From: Eubacterium sp. | GTDB taxonomy: Bacteria; Bacillota; Clostridia; Lachnospirales; Lachnospiraceae | Assembly (NCBI GenBank): GCA_017430325.1 | Contig: JAFRNE010000036.1 | Location: 1 to 55,057, forward strand | Direction of reading: 5' to 3' | Length of the DNA stretch: 55,057 bases | Notes under the pieces: model-generated | The model's input: only the letters and a program-made list of their open reading frames with translations | The model's database searches: none | What the model was told of the DNA's origin: nothing | Shown here: in pieces, positions 15,215-23,686 of the stretch | Position numbering within the stretch: position 1 is the first letter of the stretch | How the letters are laid out: the number at the start of each line of letters is the position of its first letter | Made by a program: the position numbers and the translations under genes

Positions 15215-16381
15215 ATGGACTTTATGACTACATCACAGGCTGCCATAGAGTGGGATGTCAGCCGTAGACGGGTATCCCGGCTATGCGCAGATGGACGTAT
15301 AAAAGGAGCAACTCAAATAGGCAACCGATGGCTTGTTCCCATCGACACCTTAAAGCCCGATGATCAGAGAGGAAAAGTAACTAATGAAACGGTAGTTACA
15401 CCAAAGACAGAAGAAAATAATACAGACTGGATATCTTTTATCAACAGCACACTAACTCTTCCTAAAGAGAGCAAATACACCGCTGTTGATTTATTTGCCG
15501 GATGCGGCGGCTTATCCCTTGGATTTGAAGCCGCAGGAATTAAAACTATCGGATATGAAATGGTCGGTGACTGTTGTGACACTTACATGCAAAATCTCAA
15601 GACAAAGTGCCATAAAGAAATGATAGACGAAAGCACTGAATATCCATCCACCAAAATTCTGATCGGCGGCCCCCCATGTCAGCCGTTCAGCCGTTTTGGA
15701 AAACAGCTTGGACAGGCCGACAGTCGAAATGGTTTTCCTGCTTTCATTTCTGCTGTACGACGATACAATCCCGAGATATGGGTTTTTGAAAATGTAAAAG
15801 GCCTTCCTGAATCTATGCCGGATTACTTTGAAAGTGTGCTTAGTGAATTGAAATCCCTTGGCTATGAAGTGGAATCACATGTAGTAAAGATGGTAAAATA
15901 TGGTGTCCCTCAAACCCGTGAACGTATGGTCGTTGTAGGACATCATGGTGGCTTTGTTTTCCCAAAAGGAGATTCAAGAAAAGTTACAGCCGGGGAAGCG
16001 TTAGGAAACCTTGCTTATGAAATACCAAAAGATGCAATGTTCCTTACCAAATCACAGGATGAATACATTGCCAGATATGAAGCAGCATCAAAATGTGTTA
16101 ATCCGAGAGATTTACATTTAGACAAACCCGCAAGAACTCTTACATGTCGTAACCTTGCCGGTGCCACAAGCGACATGCACCGCATACGCCTATCCGATGG
16201 GCGAAGACGCAGAATTACCGTCAGAGAGGCGGCGAGGTTACAGAGTTTTCCTGACTGGTATGAGTTCTCTGGTACAATGGAAAGTCAGTTTACTCAGATC
16301 GGAAATGCCGTACCGCCACTATTTGCATACCAGCTTGCCAATTCCATTATAGATTACATGGATAAGAGGAGGGATAAATAA
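15215..16381 (+). CDS. C5-cytosine DNA methyltransferase with N-terminal helix-turn-helix
   Basis: A 388-residue protein. Residues 1-55 form an excisionase/MerR-like HTH (MTTSQAAIEWDVSRRRVSRL and IGNRWLVPIDTLK). A linker leads to a complete C5 methylase: motif I DLFAGCGGLSLGF, motif IV GGPPCQPFSRFG with catalytic Cys155, motif VI ENVKG, motif VIII QTRERM, then ITVREAARLQSFPDWY (IX) and QIGNAVPP (X). It methylates cytosine in the site cut by the neighbouring endonuclease. The HTH probably lets the enzyme control its own gene, as known for some C5 methylases with N-terminal HTH. The start is set by GAGGAGG six bases upstream. The endonuclease gene follows after one base. Confidence 0.93.
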   Translation: MDFMTTSQAAIEWDVSRRRVSRLCADGRIKGATQIGNRWLVPIDTLKPDDQRGKVTNETVVTPKTEENNTDWISFINSTLTLPKESKYTAVDLFAGCGGLSLGFEAAGIKTIGYEMVGDCCDTYMQNLKTKCHKEMIDESTEYPSTKILIGGPPCQPFSRFGKQLGQADSRNGFPAFISAVRRYNPEIWVFENVKGLPESMPDYFESVLSELKSLGYEVESHVVKMVKYGVPQTRERMVVVGHHGGFVFPKGDSRKVTAGEALGNLAYEIPKDAMFLTKSQDEYIARYEAASKCVNPRDLHLDKPARTLTCRNLAGATSDMHRIRLSDGRRRRITVREAARLQSFPDWYEFSGTMESQFTQIGNAVPPLFAYQLANSIIDYMDKRRDK

Positions 16382-16382
16382 C

Positions 16383-17411
16383 ATGAAACACAATGATGAT
16401 GAGCTTCCAATAATCGAATACCGAACCTTTAAATCGAAGTCCGAACAGGTGCAAAGATTGATTCGCCAGGCACTTCATATCATGCAAGCTTTAGGTCTTC
16501 CGATAGATGAATATACAGACAGAAAAAAGGAAAAAGCTGCGATGGCTCTTCTTGCTGTAGCTGATGTGAAAAAATCCTCCGAATGGAAGAAAATGAAGAG
16601 CGCAAACGATGACTACTCTGTCACCACAAAAGAAATCATCGAGTTCGATAACAAGTATCTCGAGGATAATATAAGTCCCGGTTCTTATGACTATGTCCTT
16701 CGGGATGATTTGAAGCAGTTACTTATCTCAGAAATTGTTGTAAAATCCAAGCCGGGAGCAAACATAAGTAATCCCACCAGAGGATACAAGATTGCTGTTG
16801 AATATGCTAAATTGATAAGAAACTATGGACAGCCTGACTGGGATGAACAGGTAGCCACGTTCAATCGGATGCACCCTACTTATCAGGAGCGTCTTACTCC
16901 GAGCCGTAACATTCCGTTAATTCCTGTTCGAACTCCTGACGGGAAAGTCTTCAATCTTAAAGAAGGTGAGCATAATATCATCCAAAAACTCGTCATAGAA
17001 GATTTCCTTACTCGTTTTGGCTATGGTGCTACTCTTCTTTATGTGGGTGATTCCGATAATAAATTCGGAGTATGCTTTGAAAAAGACAAGTTAATTGAGC
17101 TTGGTTTTTCTGATTTGAAACAGGGCAAGCTCCCGGATATTGTCGCTTATTCAGAAGAGAAAGATTGGATATATATGATCGAGGCATATCATACCTCAAA
17201 TCCTATCACCCCGGAGAGAAAGAAGGAACTGATAAAAATCATGGGTACATGTTCAAACAAGGGGATTTTTGTAACAGCCTTCGAGAATGTTACTTCTTAT
17301 AGATCATGTCCTGAAGCTCTTGCGTGGGAAACTGAAGTCTGGATTGCCACAGACCCCGAGCACATGATACACCGTGACGGAAGCCGATTCCTCGGTCCTT
17401 ATAACGAATAA
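16383..17411 (+). CDS. BsuBI/PstI-family type II restriction endonuclease
   Basis: A 342-residue protein. The N-terminal half is helical and resembles the BsuBI/PstI helical domain. The C-terminal half matches the family's catalytic domain: GATLLYVGDSDNKFGVCFE, LPDIVAYSEEKDWIYMIEAY (Pro251-Asp252 and following Glu), KGIFVTAFENVTSY, and the end signature LAWETEVWIATDPEHMIHRDG...RFLGPY. It cuts DNA at an unmethylated target. Family members at CTGCAG are normally paired with an adenine methylase, whereas here the partner is a C5 methylase, so the site may differ. GAGGAGGG inside the methylase end serves as ribosome site. The pair probably protects the host or stabilises the element. Confidence 0.9.
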   Translation: MKHNDDELPIIEYRTFKSKSEQVQRLIRQALHIMQALGLPIDEYTDRKKEKAAMALLAVADVKKSSEWKKMKSANDDYSVTTKEIIEFDNKYLEDNISPGSYDYVLRDDLKQLLISEIVVKSKPGANISNPTRGYKIAVEYAKLIRNYGQPDWDEQVATFNRMHPTYQERLTPSRNIPLIPVRTPDGKVFNLKEGEHNIIQKLVIEDFLTRFGYGATLLYVGDSDNKFGVCFEKDKLIELGFSDLKQGKLPDIVAYSEEKDWIYMIEAYHTSNPITPERKKELIKIMGTCSNKGIFVTAFENVTSYRSCPEALAWETEVWIATDPEHMIHRDGSRFLGPYNE

Positions 17412-17421
17412 CTGTATACTG

Positions 17422-17457
17422 ACTGGCTGGCGATTATTTGTCAGCCAGTTTTTTTTC
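17422..17457 (+). terminator. Terminator of the restriction-modification operon
   Basis: ACTGGCTG (17422-17429) pairs with CAGCCAGT (17442-17449), followed by eight T. Confidence 0.9.
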
Positions 17458-17466
17458 AAAAAAATA

Positions 17467-17482
17467 AGACCAATTTCGGTCT
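17467..17482 (-). terminator. Terminator facing left at the element edge
   Basis: On the minus strand AGACC-GAAATT-GGTCT is followed by TATTTTTTT. It would stop transcripts entering from the truncated surface-protein gene. Confidence 0.6.
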
Positions 17483-17670
17483 CTCCATCAAAAATCCATG
17501 TGATTTTGCCCCTTAGCACGATTTCTTAGTTGTAACCAATGTTTCAACTCTGCTCGTTGCAAACACATCTACATTATTTACCCCTTTTCCCTCGTTTTCT
17601 TGCTTTATTAGTACCTTTTTTGAAAAAATGAATTCTGAAAAATCATCTTTGCGCCGTAGCGTGTTGTGAT

Positions 17671-18600
17671 TTACGTTCCGGCGTCGGTGGCTGTAGGGAT
17701 GTCTGTTTTATAAAGTGATTGATCCGTCGGAGCAGTGTTCTCGGTGGTCACAGCGTAATACAGTATTCCGTCATTTGTAGAACCGGTATTAACAAGTTTC
17801 TGCGCAGAACTGGTGTAGACAAGTCCCGTTTTCGCAGTCGGAGCGGTAACGGTTGGGGCAGCTTTATTCACCGTCACATCACAGCTTGCGGTCTTGGTGT
17901 TGTCCGTATTACTGGTGCAGGTGATGGTTGCACTGCCGGCTGACTCACCCTTTACGTAGACGGTCAGAGTTTCGGTGGCATCCGCGCCTACCTCGGTGAT
18001 GCAGTCAGCATCGGTATACAGCTTTACAGCGCCCGAATTCGTCCCGCCAACGCTCCACTTCACAGTCTTGTACGTGGCGTTGTCGGGTAGAACGGTAGCG
18101 GTCAGCGTCTCCGTTTTCCCTGCGGTGAGGGTAGTGGAGGATTTGTTAAGTGACACGCTATTTACTGAGACAGGAGCAATATAATAATACTTATAGCCGG
18201 CATTCATGCTATCTCTAATTTTAATACTACCATTGTTAAGCGATACATTAGTACCAGCATTAACAATAGTACCGTTATTATAAATGTTTATACGTACATA
18301 ATCCGGATCGTTACTGATTCCTATAATCAGACGAACATAGCTATCAGATGAAGGTGCCGGTAAACTCTTATAGTCTGGATAAGAATAGCTTACGAGACCT
18401 CCAAGGGCATTAAATACCTCGTTAAAGTCCGATTTTCCCTCTAAATCAGCCAAGGTCAATTCTTTGAAATTGTAACTGTTTTCAGCATTCACTGTTACTC
18501 TCATCCCCGGCATCATCCTCGGCATCAGCCCCAGCACCAGCGCCAGCGCGAGCAAAAAGCTCAGCAGTTTCCTTCCTAATTTTTTTCGTTTTTTCTTCAT
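17671..18600 (-). pseudogene. Surface protein with Ig-like BIG2 domain, 3' end missing
   Basis: A 309-residue remnant. It has a basic signal peptide (KKKRKKLGRKLLSFLLALAL) and an N-terminal unrecognised domain. A BIG2 Ig-like domain follows (PVSVNSVSLNKSSTTLTAGK ... SAGSATITCTSN). The start of a typical Gram-positive surface repeat (KTGLVYTSSAQKLVNTGS ... TDIPTATDAGT) comes last. In intact proteins this repeat goes on with YYVWYKV; here TAA follows DAGT directly, so the gene is cut mid-repeat. AAGGAGG eight bases upstream sets the start. The break lies at the right edge of the phage/R-M segment, suggesting that insertion or deletion by the element removed the 3' half. Confidence 0.8.
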
Positions 18601-19034
18601 TTAAAATTCCTCCTTGAAATTATTTTTGTATTAATAAAAACCGCCTTACATGACAGGGCATAATACCCCGTCAAGTAAGGCGGTTATCCATCTCTAATAT
18701 ATGCTGTTTTATACGAAAAAGGGACGCAGTTAGCCCCTGCTCTGCTCTGCTAAAATTGTTTCACGTTTATAAAAACCTGTCAATACATACTCCATGAAAC
18801 CTGCTCTCCATTCGAATCCCACAATACATCTATTTTATATCTGTATTATAGCGCAACAAACAGCAACAAAAGCGCAACAAATCTCTTACCTGTTACTGTT
18901 ACCGTTACCTGTTATTTTACAACCTCTTCTATACTGCATGTATGTATCTTTGTCTTTTTATCATAGGCGATACCGACTAAAAGTATCTTTCAAAAGAATC
19001 CACATGACGTTATTCTTCGGTTTAAATACTGTCT
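18601..19034. other. Gene-free leader and repeat region
   Basis: No gene is seen. The stretch holds the terminator-like hairpin 18639-18685. On the minus strand it has a TTGACA about 17 bases before AACAAT (near 18745-18775), a possible promoter. There are also short tandem repeats: GCGCAACAAA-type units at 18851-18880 and GTTACY units at about 18889-18915. The lipoprotein gene to the right ends at 19035. Confidence 0.5.
18639..18685 (-). terminator. Terminator-like hairpin in the surface-protein leader
   Basis: On the minus strand AACCGCCTTAC pairs with GTAAGGCGGTT around an inner GAC/GTC helix and is followed by TTTTTATT. It lies about 40 bases before the start at 18600, so it can act as an attenuator or end the upstream transcript. 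Confidence 0.65.
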
Positions 19035-20138
19035 TTACTTATCATACCCATCCATCGTAGCTGATCCGTCCGGAAGTGGAATATCATAATCCGGCTTCTC
19101 TACATTCGTTTCACTCTGCTCTATGAGATCATCCAAAGAAGCCTGTCCCATATTTGAAGTAGTACCGTTTAAGGCATCCTGCTGATCCTGAAGAGCCTTG
19201 TCCGTGAACTGAAGGCTTGTTACGCATTGTATAAGCGTCTCCAGCACATCCTGTCTGTCCTGAGGACATTCAACGTAGTAGAGACATACTATACTTCGCG
19301 GAGAATTGTCATATCCGACTGCGAAGAGGTCCATAGGCGCGCCGCCGATAGATGCCTTGCAGACTGACACAACCGCTGTACCGTTTTCCGAAACCGCATT
19401 TGCATAGCCCTGGCTGTCGGTGAAATTCGTATTGATAGTATGCATAGCATCGTTGGTTATCTGATAATCCTGCACTGCAATATTTGTCAGCTTAGGGAAA
19501 AGCGAGAAGCCCTGATATTTCATCTGGAACTGATATATATTCTCGTACTGCTGATAGAATGCACCTACGGATTCCTCGTAGAAGACCGGCGCGTCGATAT
19601 ATATCTGTCCGCCTTCTCCAAGATTATAGTAAGGTGTTTTCTGCTGCTCACTTGTAAATATTGGAAAAAGCTCTCCGGCATAAATAATGGTCATCGAAGG
19701 ATCCTGCGGGTTGGTGCATCTGAAGCAGAAGCTTGAGAACGCTCCCCATTCCTCCCAGGTCCATCCGTCGGGAACTGTCACTGAATAATACTCATTCTCG
19801 ATCTTCTTAGTTGCAAGAGCACCGCTTGAGGTCTGCTGGGTTGTCGCCTCAGTCGTAACCTGCTGCTGTGTAGCCTGCGTGGTTGCCTGCTGCTGAGTTG
19901 TCGCCTCAGTGGTCGCAGGTGCCTGGGTAGCCTGGGTAGTTGCCTGACCCTGTGTGGTCGCCTGTGTTGTGTCCCCACCCCAAATATCAGTGGTTGTTGC
20001 CTGTCCTCCGCCGCCGGAACCGTTGTTTCTTCCGTTCAGTCCGCCCACATCGGAATCATCTGAGCTGCCGCAGCCACTGGCCAGCAGTAAGCACATGCAT
20101 AAAAACGATGCTGTCAAAGTTTTAACCTTTTTCCTCAT
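19035..20138 (-). CDS. Thr/Gln-linker lipoprotein, family A copy 1
   Basis: A 367-residue predicted lipoprotein. The signal peptide ends in LASGC (lipid Cys23). A Gly/Ser/Asp head follows, then about 65 residues of TTQATTQ/TTEATTQ repeats. A globular domain starts at KKIENEYYSVTVPDGWTWEE, with FCFRCTNPQDPSMTIIYAGE, FTSEQQKTPYY and SENGTAVVSVCKASIGG. A paralogue of that domain lies at 22568-23422. The VPxGW opening recalls PsbP/DUF1795-like folds, but this is only a resemblance. The linker would hold the domain away from the membrane and may be O-glycosylated (inference). It follows the M4 protease gene at 20218 by 79 bases and probably shares its transcript. Confidence 0.8.
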   Translation of the reverse strand: MRKKVKTLTASFLCMCLLLASGCGSSDDSDVGGLNGRNNGSGGGGQATTTDIWGGDTTQATTQGQATTQATQAPATTEATTQQQATTQATQQQVTTEATTQQTSSGALATKKIENEYYSVTVPDGWTWEEWGAFSSFCFRCTNPQDPSMTIIYAGELFPIFTSEQQKTPYYNLGEGGQIYIDAPVFYEESVGAFYQQYENIYQFQMKYQGFSLFPKLTNIAVQDYQITNDAMHTINTNFTDSQGYANAVSENGTAVVSVCKASIGGAPMDLFAVGYDNSPRSIVCLYYVECPQDRQDVLETLIQCVTSLQFTDKALQDQQDALNGTTSNMGQASLDDLIEQSETNVEKPDYDIPLPDGSATMDGYDK

Positions 20139-20217
20139 AATATCCCCTCCGATCTATATTTCTCAAATATATTTCACAATCTTACCGTAACGTTGCGAGA
20201 CTGAATGTCTCACCTCA

Positions 20218-22365
20218 TTATTGTAATGTTCCCAGATCCAGTGTCTGACCTTCTGTAACAGTAAGCATCACCGCGCTGTTCCGGTCAGCAAAGAAATTGC
20301 CGGTCGAATCAAGTGCCGTTATGCTCGGGTTCTCATTCAGATTCGTCCTCCACAGAAGAAGGACATTTATCGCACCTGCAGGAACTATAGCATCAACCAC
20401 ATTATTGGTCTCATCAGGAAGAGCCATGATCTGAAGGCCACCCTGTGTAATGATGTAAACTGCTATTGCATAATCCTTATAAGCATCAGAAACCTGAATC
20501 CTTATCCTGCCGCAACCCGGCTTTGTCGCCGCTGCTGCATTTGCGATACGATCTCCTGTAAGTCCAAGCTCATCAAATATAGTCTTAACAGCCTGCTCGT
20601 ACTGTGTAAGGTTGTACACTCTCAGTGAGAATATAAGCGCCGCATAAAGATCGTCATAGTCTGCACGAGGCGTCATCGTCTCAATAACATTGTACCAGAT
20701 TTGCAGCTGCTCATCGACTGTCATGCCATACAGACTCAGCTTATAACAAATAGAATTCATAAGCGACGAGTTGACATGAACACCACCGTGATCATTAACC
20801 AGAACATCATCAACTCTTACAGGTGCCACATAGTAGAGATCACCAACATAGTTAGGCTGGTTATAATTATTCGGATTGCTCATGCTTCGATATACGTGAT
20901 CGTTATGTTCGCCCAGTAACCACTGTGAGGTTTCTGTGGTTGCGCCCAGCTTCAGTTCGATCAACTGACCCATAACATCGCTGAAGGACTCATGCATAGC
21001 TCCCAGTTCATTAAGATAGATAGCACTTCCCATAGAACCGTCTCTGATTCCGTGGGTAAACTCATGTCCGATAACATCTACGCACTGATTGCAGTGGTTT
21101 GCTTTACTTGTAACAAATACTGCCCATCCTACATAACGGCCCATATAACATGCGTTATCTTCCGGATTGTGGTTGCTGTCGCAGTAGTCCATCGCAAGCA
21201 GTATCGGCATACCAAAACCGTCTATAGACTTTATGCCTATACTCGCATAATAATCATAAACTCTGATGTAGTTATAAAAAGCTATCAGGTGCTCATTATC
21301 CCAGCCCTTATTATCCGGCGTTGTTTCAAACTGAAGAGAAAAACCGTTGAACGCAAAATTCCAGAAATCAACGCACATTATCTTTCTTTCCTTGTCTGCC
21401 ATGTAATACTTACCGTCCTTAGGATTGTAAGCTATCGGTACAGTTATCTGCTCCGTACTGCCATCCAGCCACTGTATCGTTCCCGTATACGACTGCATCT
21501 CAAAATCTTCAAAATACTGGTCGGTATTGTATTCATCAATATTTCCGTTGCCATTATCAAAGCTTGAGGTCGGGATGCCTACCAGATAAGAACTATTCTC
21601 TATATTGACATAGTTCGCAAGGAATGGCATATCGAAAGATGCCCCCATTTCAGGGTTATCGGTATAAACTACCATACAGTTTTCTATGTGATCATAGTTG
21701 TAGTAATAAACCTGTTTTGTGTATTCGGAATAAATCTTCGGATTGACATTATTGTAATTGAGGAACTGCTGAACTATCGTCTCAGCATCCTGATTGCTCA
21801 TGGTCTTCGGATCCGCGATACCAAGCTCCGGTACGAAGGAGTTCTGGAGGCCGCAAACATAGCCCTGCGGATCAACAAATATTCTGAGTGTCGAATACTG
21901 AACCGTTATATCGCCGTATCTCTGCTGATAGGTATAATGCGTGTACCCCTCTTTATTTGTCTCCCAGTACAGTCCAAAAAACTGCTGGCCCTTTGTGAAG
22001 CCCAGAAGTGTGGCAATCCCGAACAGAGACTCAATAGCGTTCTCCATATCCGTAACCTGCTTATCATAGAACTTGCCTATGATAGAAGTTACGTACCGAT
22101 GACTGTCATCATAAACGATAATAGCATTACCGTTATTCATATTCTGAATATCCTGCTCGGTCAGCTGCCTCGAAGTATTGCCATCTTCACCATTGTAGAC
22201 ATAGTCGCCGTTTTCAGCGATACCGAAGGCTTCCGTAGCCAGTCTTTTTGTAGAATAATCCTCTGTTTTTCCTTTTCCACAGGACACTGTCGATAAAATA
22301 ACCGCTATCGAGAGAAGAACTGCGGAAAGTTTCTTGAGGAAGAGCTTTTGCCTTTTCTTCACCAT
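20218..22365 (-). CDS. Thermolysin-like (M4) metalloprotease lipoprotein 1
   Basis: A 715-residue protein. The signal peptide ends in STVSC (Cys29), so it is lipid-anchored. An FTP/PepSY-like inhibitory pro-region includes QRYGDITVQYSTLRIFVDP. The catalytic domain has DVIGHEFTHGIRDGSMGS (zinc ligands His434 and His438, base Glu435), LGAMHESFSDVMGQL (third ligand Glu459) and DHGGVHVNSS (His530, the thermolysin His231 position). All catalytic residues are present, although the usual NE of GAxNE is HE. A C-terminal domain of about 120 residues follows (RIRIQVSDAYKDYAIAVYI). Two paralogues lie at 25565 and 27748. It probably processes secreted or surface proteins. Confidence 0.9.
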   Translation of the reverse strand: MVKKRQKLFLKKLSAVLLSIAVILSTVSCGKGKTEDYSTKRLATEAFGIAENGDYVYNGEDGNTSRQLTEQDIQNMNNGNAIIVYDDSHRYVTSIIGKFYDKQVTDMENAIESLFGIATLLGFTKGQQFFGLYWETNKEGYTHYTYQQRYGDITVQYSTLRIFVDPQGYVCGLQNSFVPELGIADPKTMSNQDAETIVQQFLNYNNVNPKIYSEYTKQVYYYNYDHIENCMVVYTDNPEMGASFDMPFLANYVNIENSSYLVGIPTSSFDNGNGNIDEYNTDQYFEDFEMQSYTGTIQWLDGSTEQITVPIAYNPKDGKYYMADKERKIMCVDFWNFAFNGFSLQFETTPDNKGWDNEHLIAFYNYIRVYDYYASIGIKSIDGFGMPILLAMDYCDSNHNPEDNACYMGRYVGWAVFVTSKANHCNQCVDVIGHEFTHGIRDGSMGSAIYLNELGAMHESFSDVMGQLIELKLGATTETSQWLLGEHNDHVYRSMSNPNNYNQPNYVGDLYYVAPVRVDDVLVNDHGGVHVNSSLMNSICYKLSLYGMTVDEQLQIWYNVIETMTPRADYDDLYAALIFSLRVYNLTQYEQAVKTIFDELGLTGDRIANAAAATKPGCGRIRIQVSDAYKDYAIAVYIITQGGLQIMALPDETNNVVDAIVPAGAINVLLLWRTNLNENPSITALDSTGNFFADRNSAVMLTVTEGQTLDLGTLQ

Positions 22366-22464
22366 AATACCTTTCTCCTTTTTTCTGTATTATTACCCCT
22401 CTGTGAAATAGCTTAGTCACATACCTGTATTATACTATATTTGCACTGATTTTTAAAGAAAAAA

Positions 22465-22491
22465 AGACCGGATCAAAAGCTGGTCCGGTCT
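22465..22491 (-). terminator. Terminator of the second Thr-linker lipoprotein gene
   Basis: On the minus strand AGACCGGA pairs with TCCGGTCT and is followed by TTTTTTTC. Confidence 0.85.
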
Positions 22492-22567
22492 CTTAAATTG
22501 TCATCTAAAACTGCCTCTTCGTTTCTGATCTTCCGCAGCTTTATTTCTGTCCTTCTATCAGGTTTTA

Positions 22568-23422
22568 TTAGTATCCCTGTGCCTCCTGGATGGCCTTCTC
22601 TGTAAACTTGAGACTCTGTACGCAATCCATCATAAGCTGTACATTCTCTGACTTATCCTGCGGACACTCTACGAAGTACATAGCGTATATATTTCTCGGG
22701 CTGTTATCGTAACCAACTGCGAAGAGATCCATCGGATCGCCGCCTATAGAAGCCTTGCATACTGAAACTACTGATGTTCCGTTTTCTGAAATCGCATATG
22801 CAGAGCCTAAGCTGTCTGTATAGTTTGCATTCATTGTATGCATGCTGTCATTTGTTATCTGGCTGCCCTGATCGACAACATTTGTCATTACAGGGAATAA
22901 GCTGAAGCCCTGGTATTTGATCTGGTACTGAACGATGTATTCCCAGTTAGCGTAGATCGAAGATACTGTCTGATCTGCAAATACAGGTGCATCCGTGTAG
23001 AGCGGCTGACCTAATCCGTAATACGGCTGCTTCTGCTGCTCGCTTGTAAATATAGGTGAAAGTGCTCCTGCGTAGAAGATCACCATTGAAGGATCTTCCG
23101 GGTTTACACATCTGAAGCAGAAGCCTGCTCCAACTCCCCATTCCTCCCAGGTCCATCCGTATGGAACTGTTACTGAATAGTAATCATTTTCTATCTTGAT
23201 GGTCTTGATCTCGCCGGTCGGTGTCGGCTGAGGTGTTGCCTCTGTTGTCCATTGGGTGGTACCTCCATCCTTAGTCCAGTCCTCTATTAATCCGCCGCCT
23301 GAAGTATCCCTATCTCCTGTCAGTCCTCCCAGACCCGGTCCGCCTGAGCTGCCGCATCCGGTTGTCATGAGTAAACATATGCATAAAATTGTAGCTGTTA
23401 AAGTTCTGATCCTTCTCTTCAT
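22568..23422 (-). CDS. Family A lipoprotein, copy 2
   Basis: A 284-residue predicted lipoprotein with lipobox MTTGC. A Gly-rich head and a much shorter linker (TTQWTTEATPQPTPTGE) precede the same globular domain as the protein at 19035-20138. Shared blocks include IENDYYSVTVPYGWTWEEWG, FCFRCVNPEDPSMVIFYAG, IFTSEQQKQPYYGLGQ and ENGTSVVSVCKASIGGDPM. The two conserved CF.RC and VCKA cysteines may form a disulfide. It lacks the C-terminal Asp/Glu tail of copy 1. It is flanked by its own terminator and a 264-base upstream stretch, so it is probably transcribed alone. Function unknown; its place among M4 lipoproteases suggests a partner, inhibitor or substrate. Confidence 0.8.
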   Translation of the reverse strand: MKRRIRTLTATILCICLLMTTGCGSSGGPGLGGLTGDRDTSGGGLIEDWTKDGGTTQWTTEATPQPTPTGEIKTIKIENDYYSVTVPYGWTWEEWGVGAGFCFRCVNPEDPSMVIFYAGALSPIFTSEQQKQPYYGLGQPLYTDAPVFADQTVSSIYANWEYIVQYQIKYQGFSLFPVMTNVVDQGSQITNDSMHTMNANYTDSLGSAYAISENGTSVVSVCKASIGGDPMDLFAVGYDNSPRNIYAMYFVECPQDKSENVQLMMDCVQSLKFTEKAIQEAQGY

Positions 23423-23639
23423 AATAGCCTCCTATCCCCACGTTATACATTGCGCGTATCATATTCTCTTCTATCTATGAACCGCCCTGCGAATGGTGGT
23501 CTGTTGTTTTTGATGTTCATATGATATATACGTAGAGACAGTTGTTTTTTATGGATTATTGTGACATAAAATCTTGATATTTCCGGCTATAATTTTGCAG
23601 CTATGTAAATGAATTATGTAGTATGCATCTACGACGCAA

Positions 23640-23669
23640 ACAGGCCGGATCATCTCTGATCCAGCCTGT
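23640..23669 (-). terminator. Terminator after the zinc-ribbon membrane protein gene
   Basis: On the minus strand ACAGGC-GGATCA pairs with TGATCC-GCCTGT around a GAGA-like tetraloop and is followed by TTTG. It closes the transcript of the two M4 genes and the membrane protein. Confidence 0.75.
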
Positions 23670-23686
23670 AAAATACTCTCTGTTAT

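Noticed and set aside
12020..17411. Integrase or att core sequences at the right prophage end
   Set aside because: No recombinase gene is present in this part and no direct repeat pair could be identified within the window.
20992..22296. Two plus-strand frames of about 200 codons opposite M4 protease 1
   Set aside because: Same reasoning: the opposite strand encodes a protease with all catalytic motifs, and similar antisense frames appear opposite the paralogues.
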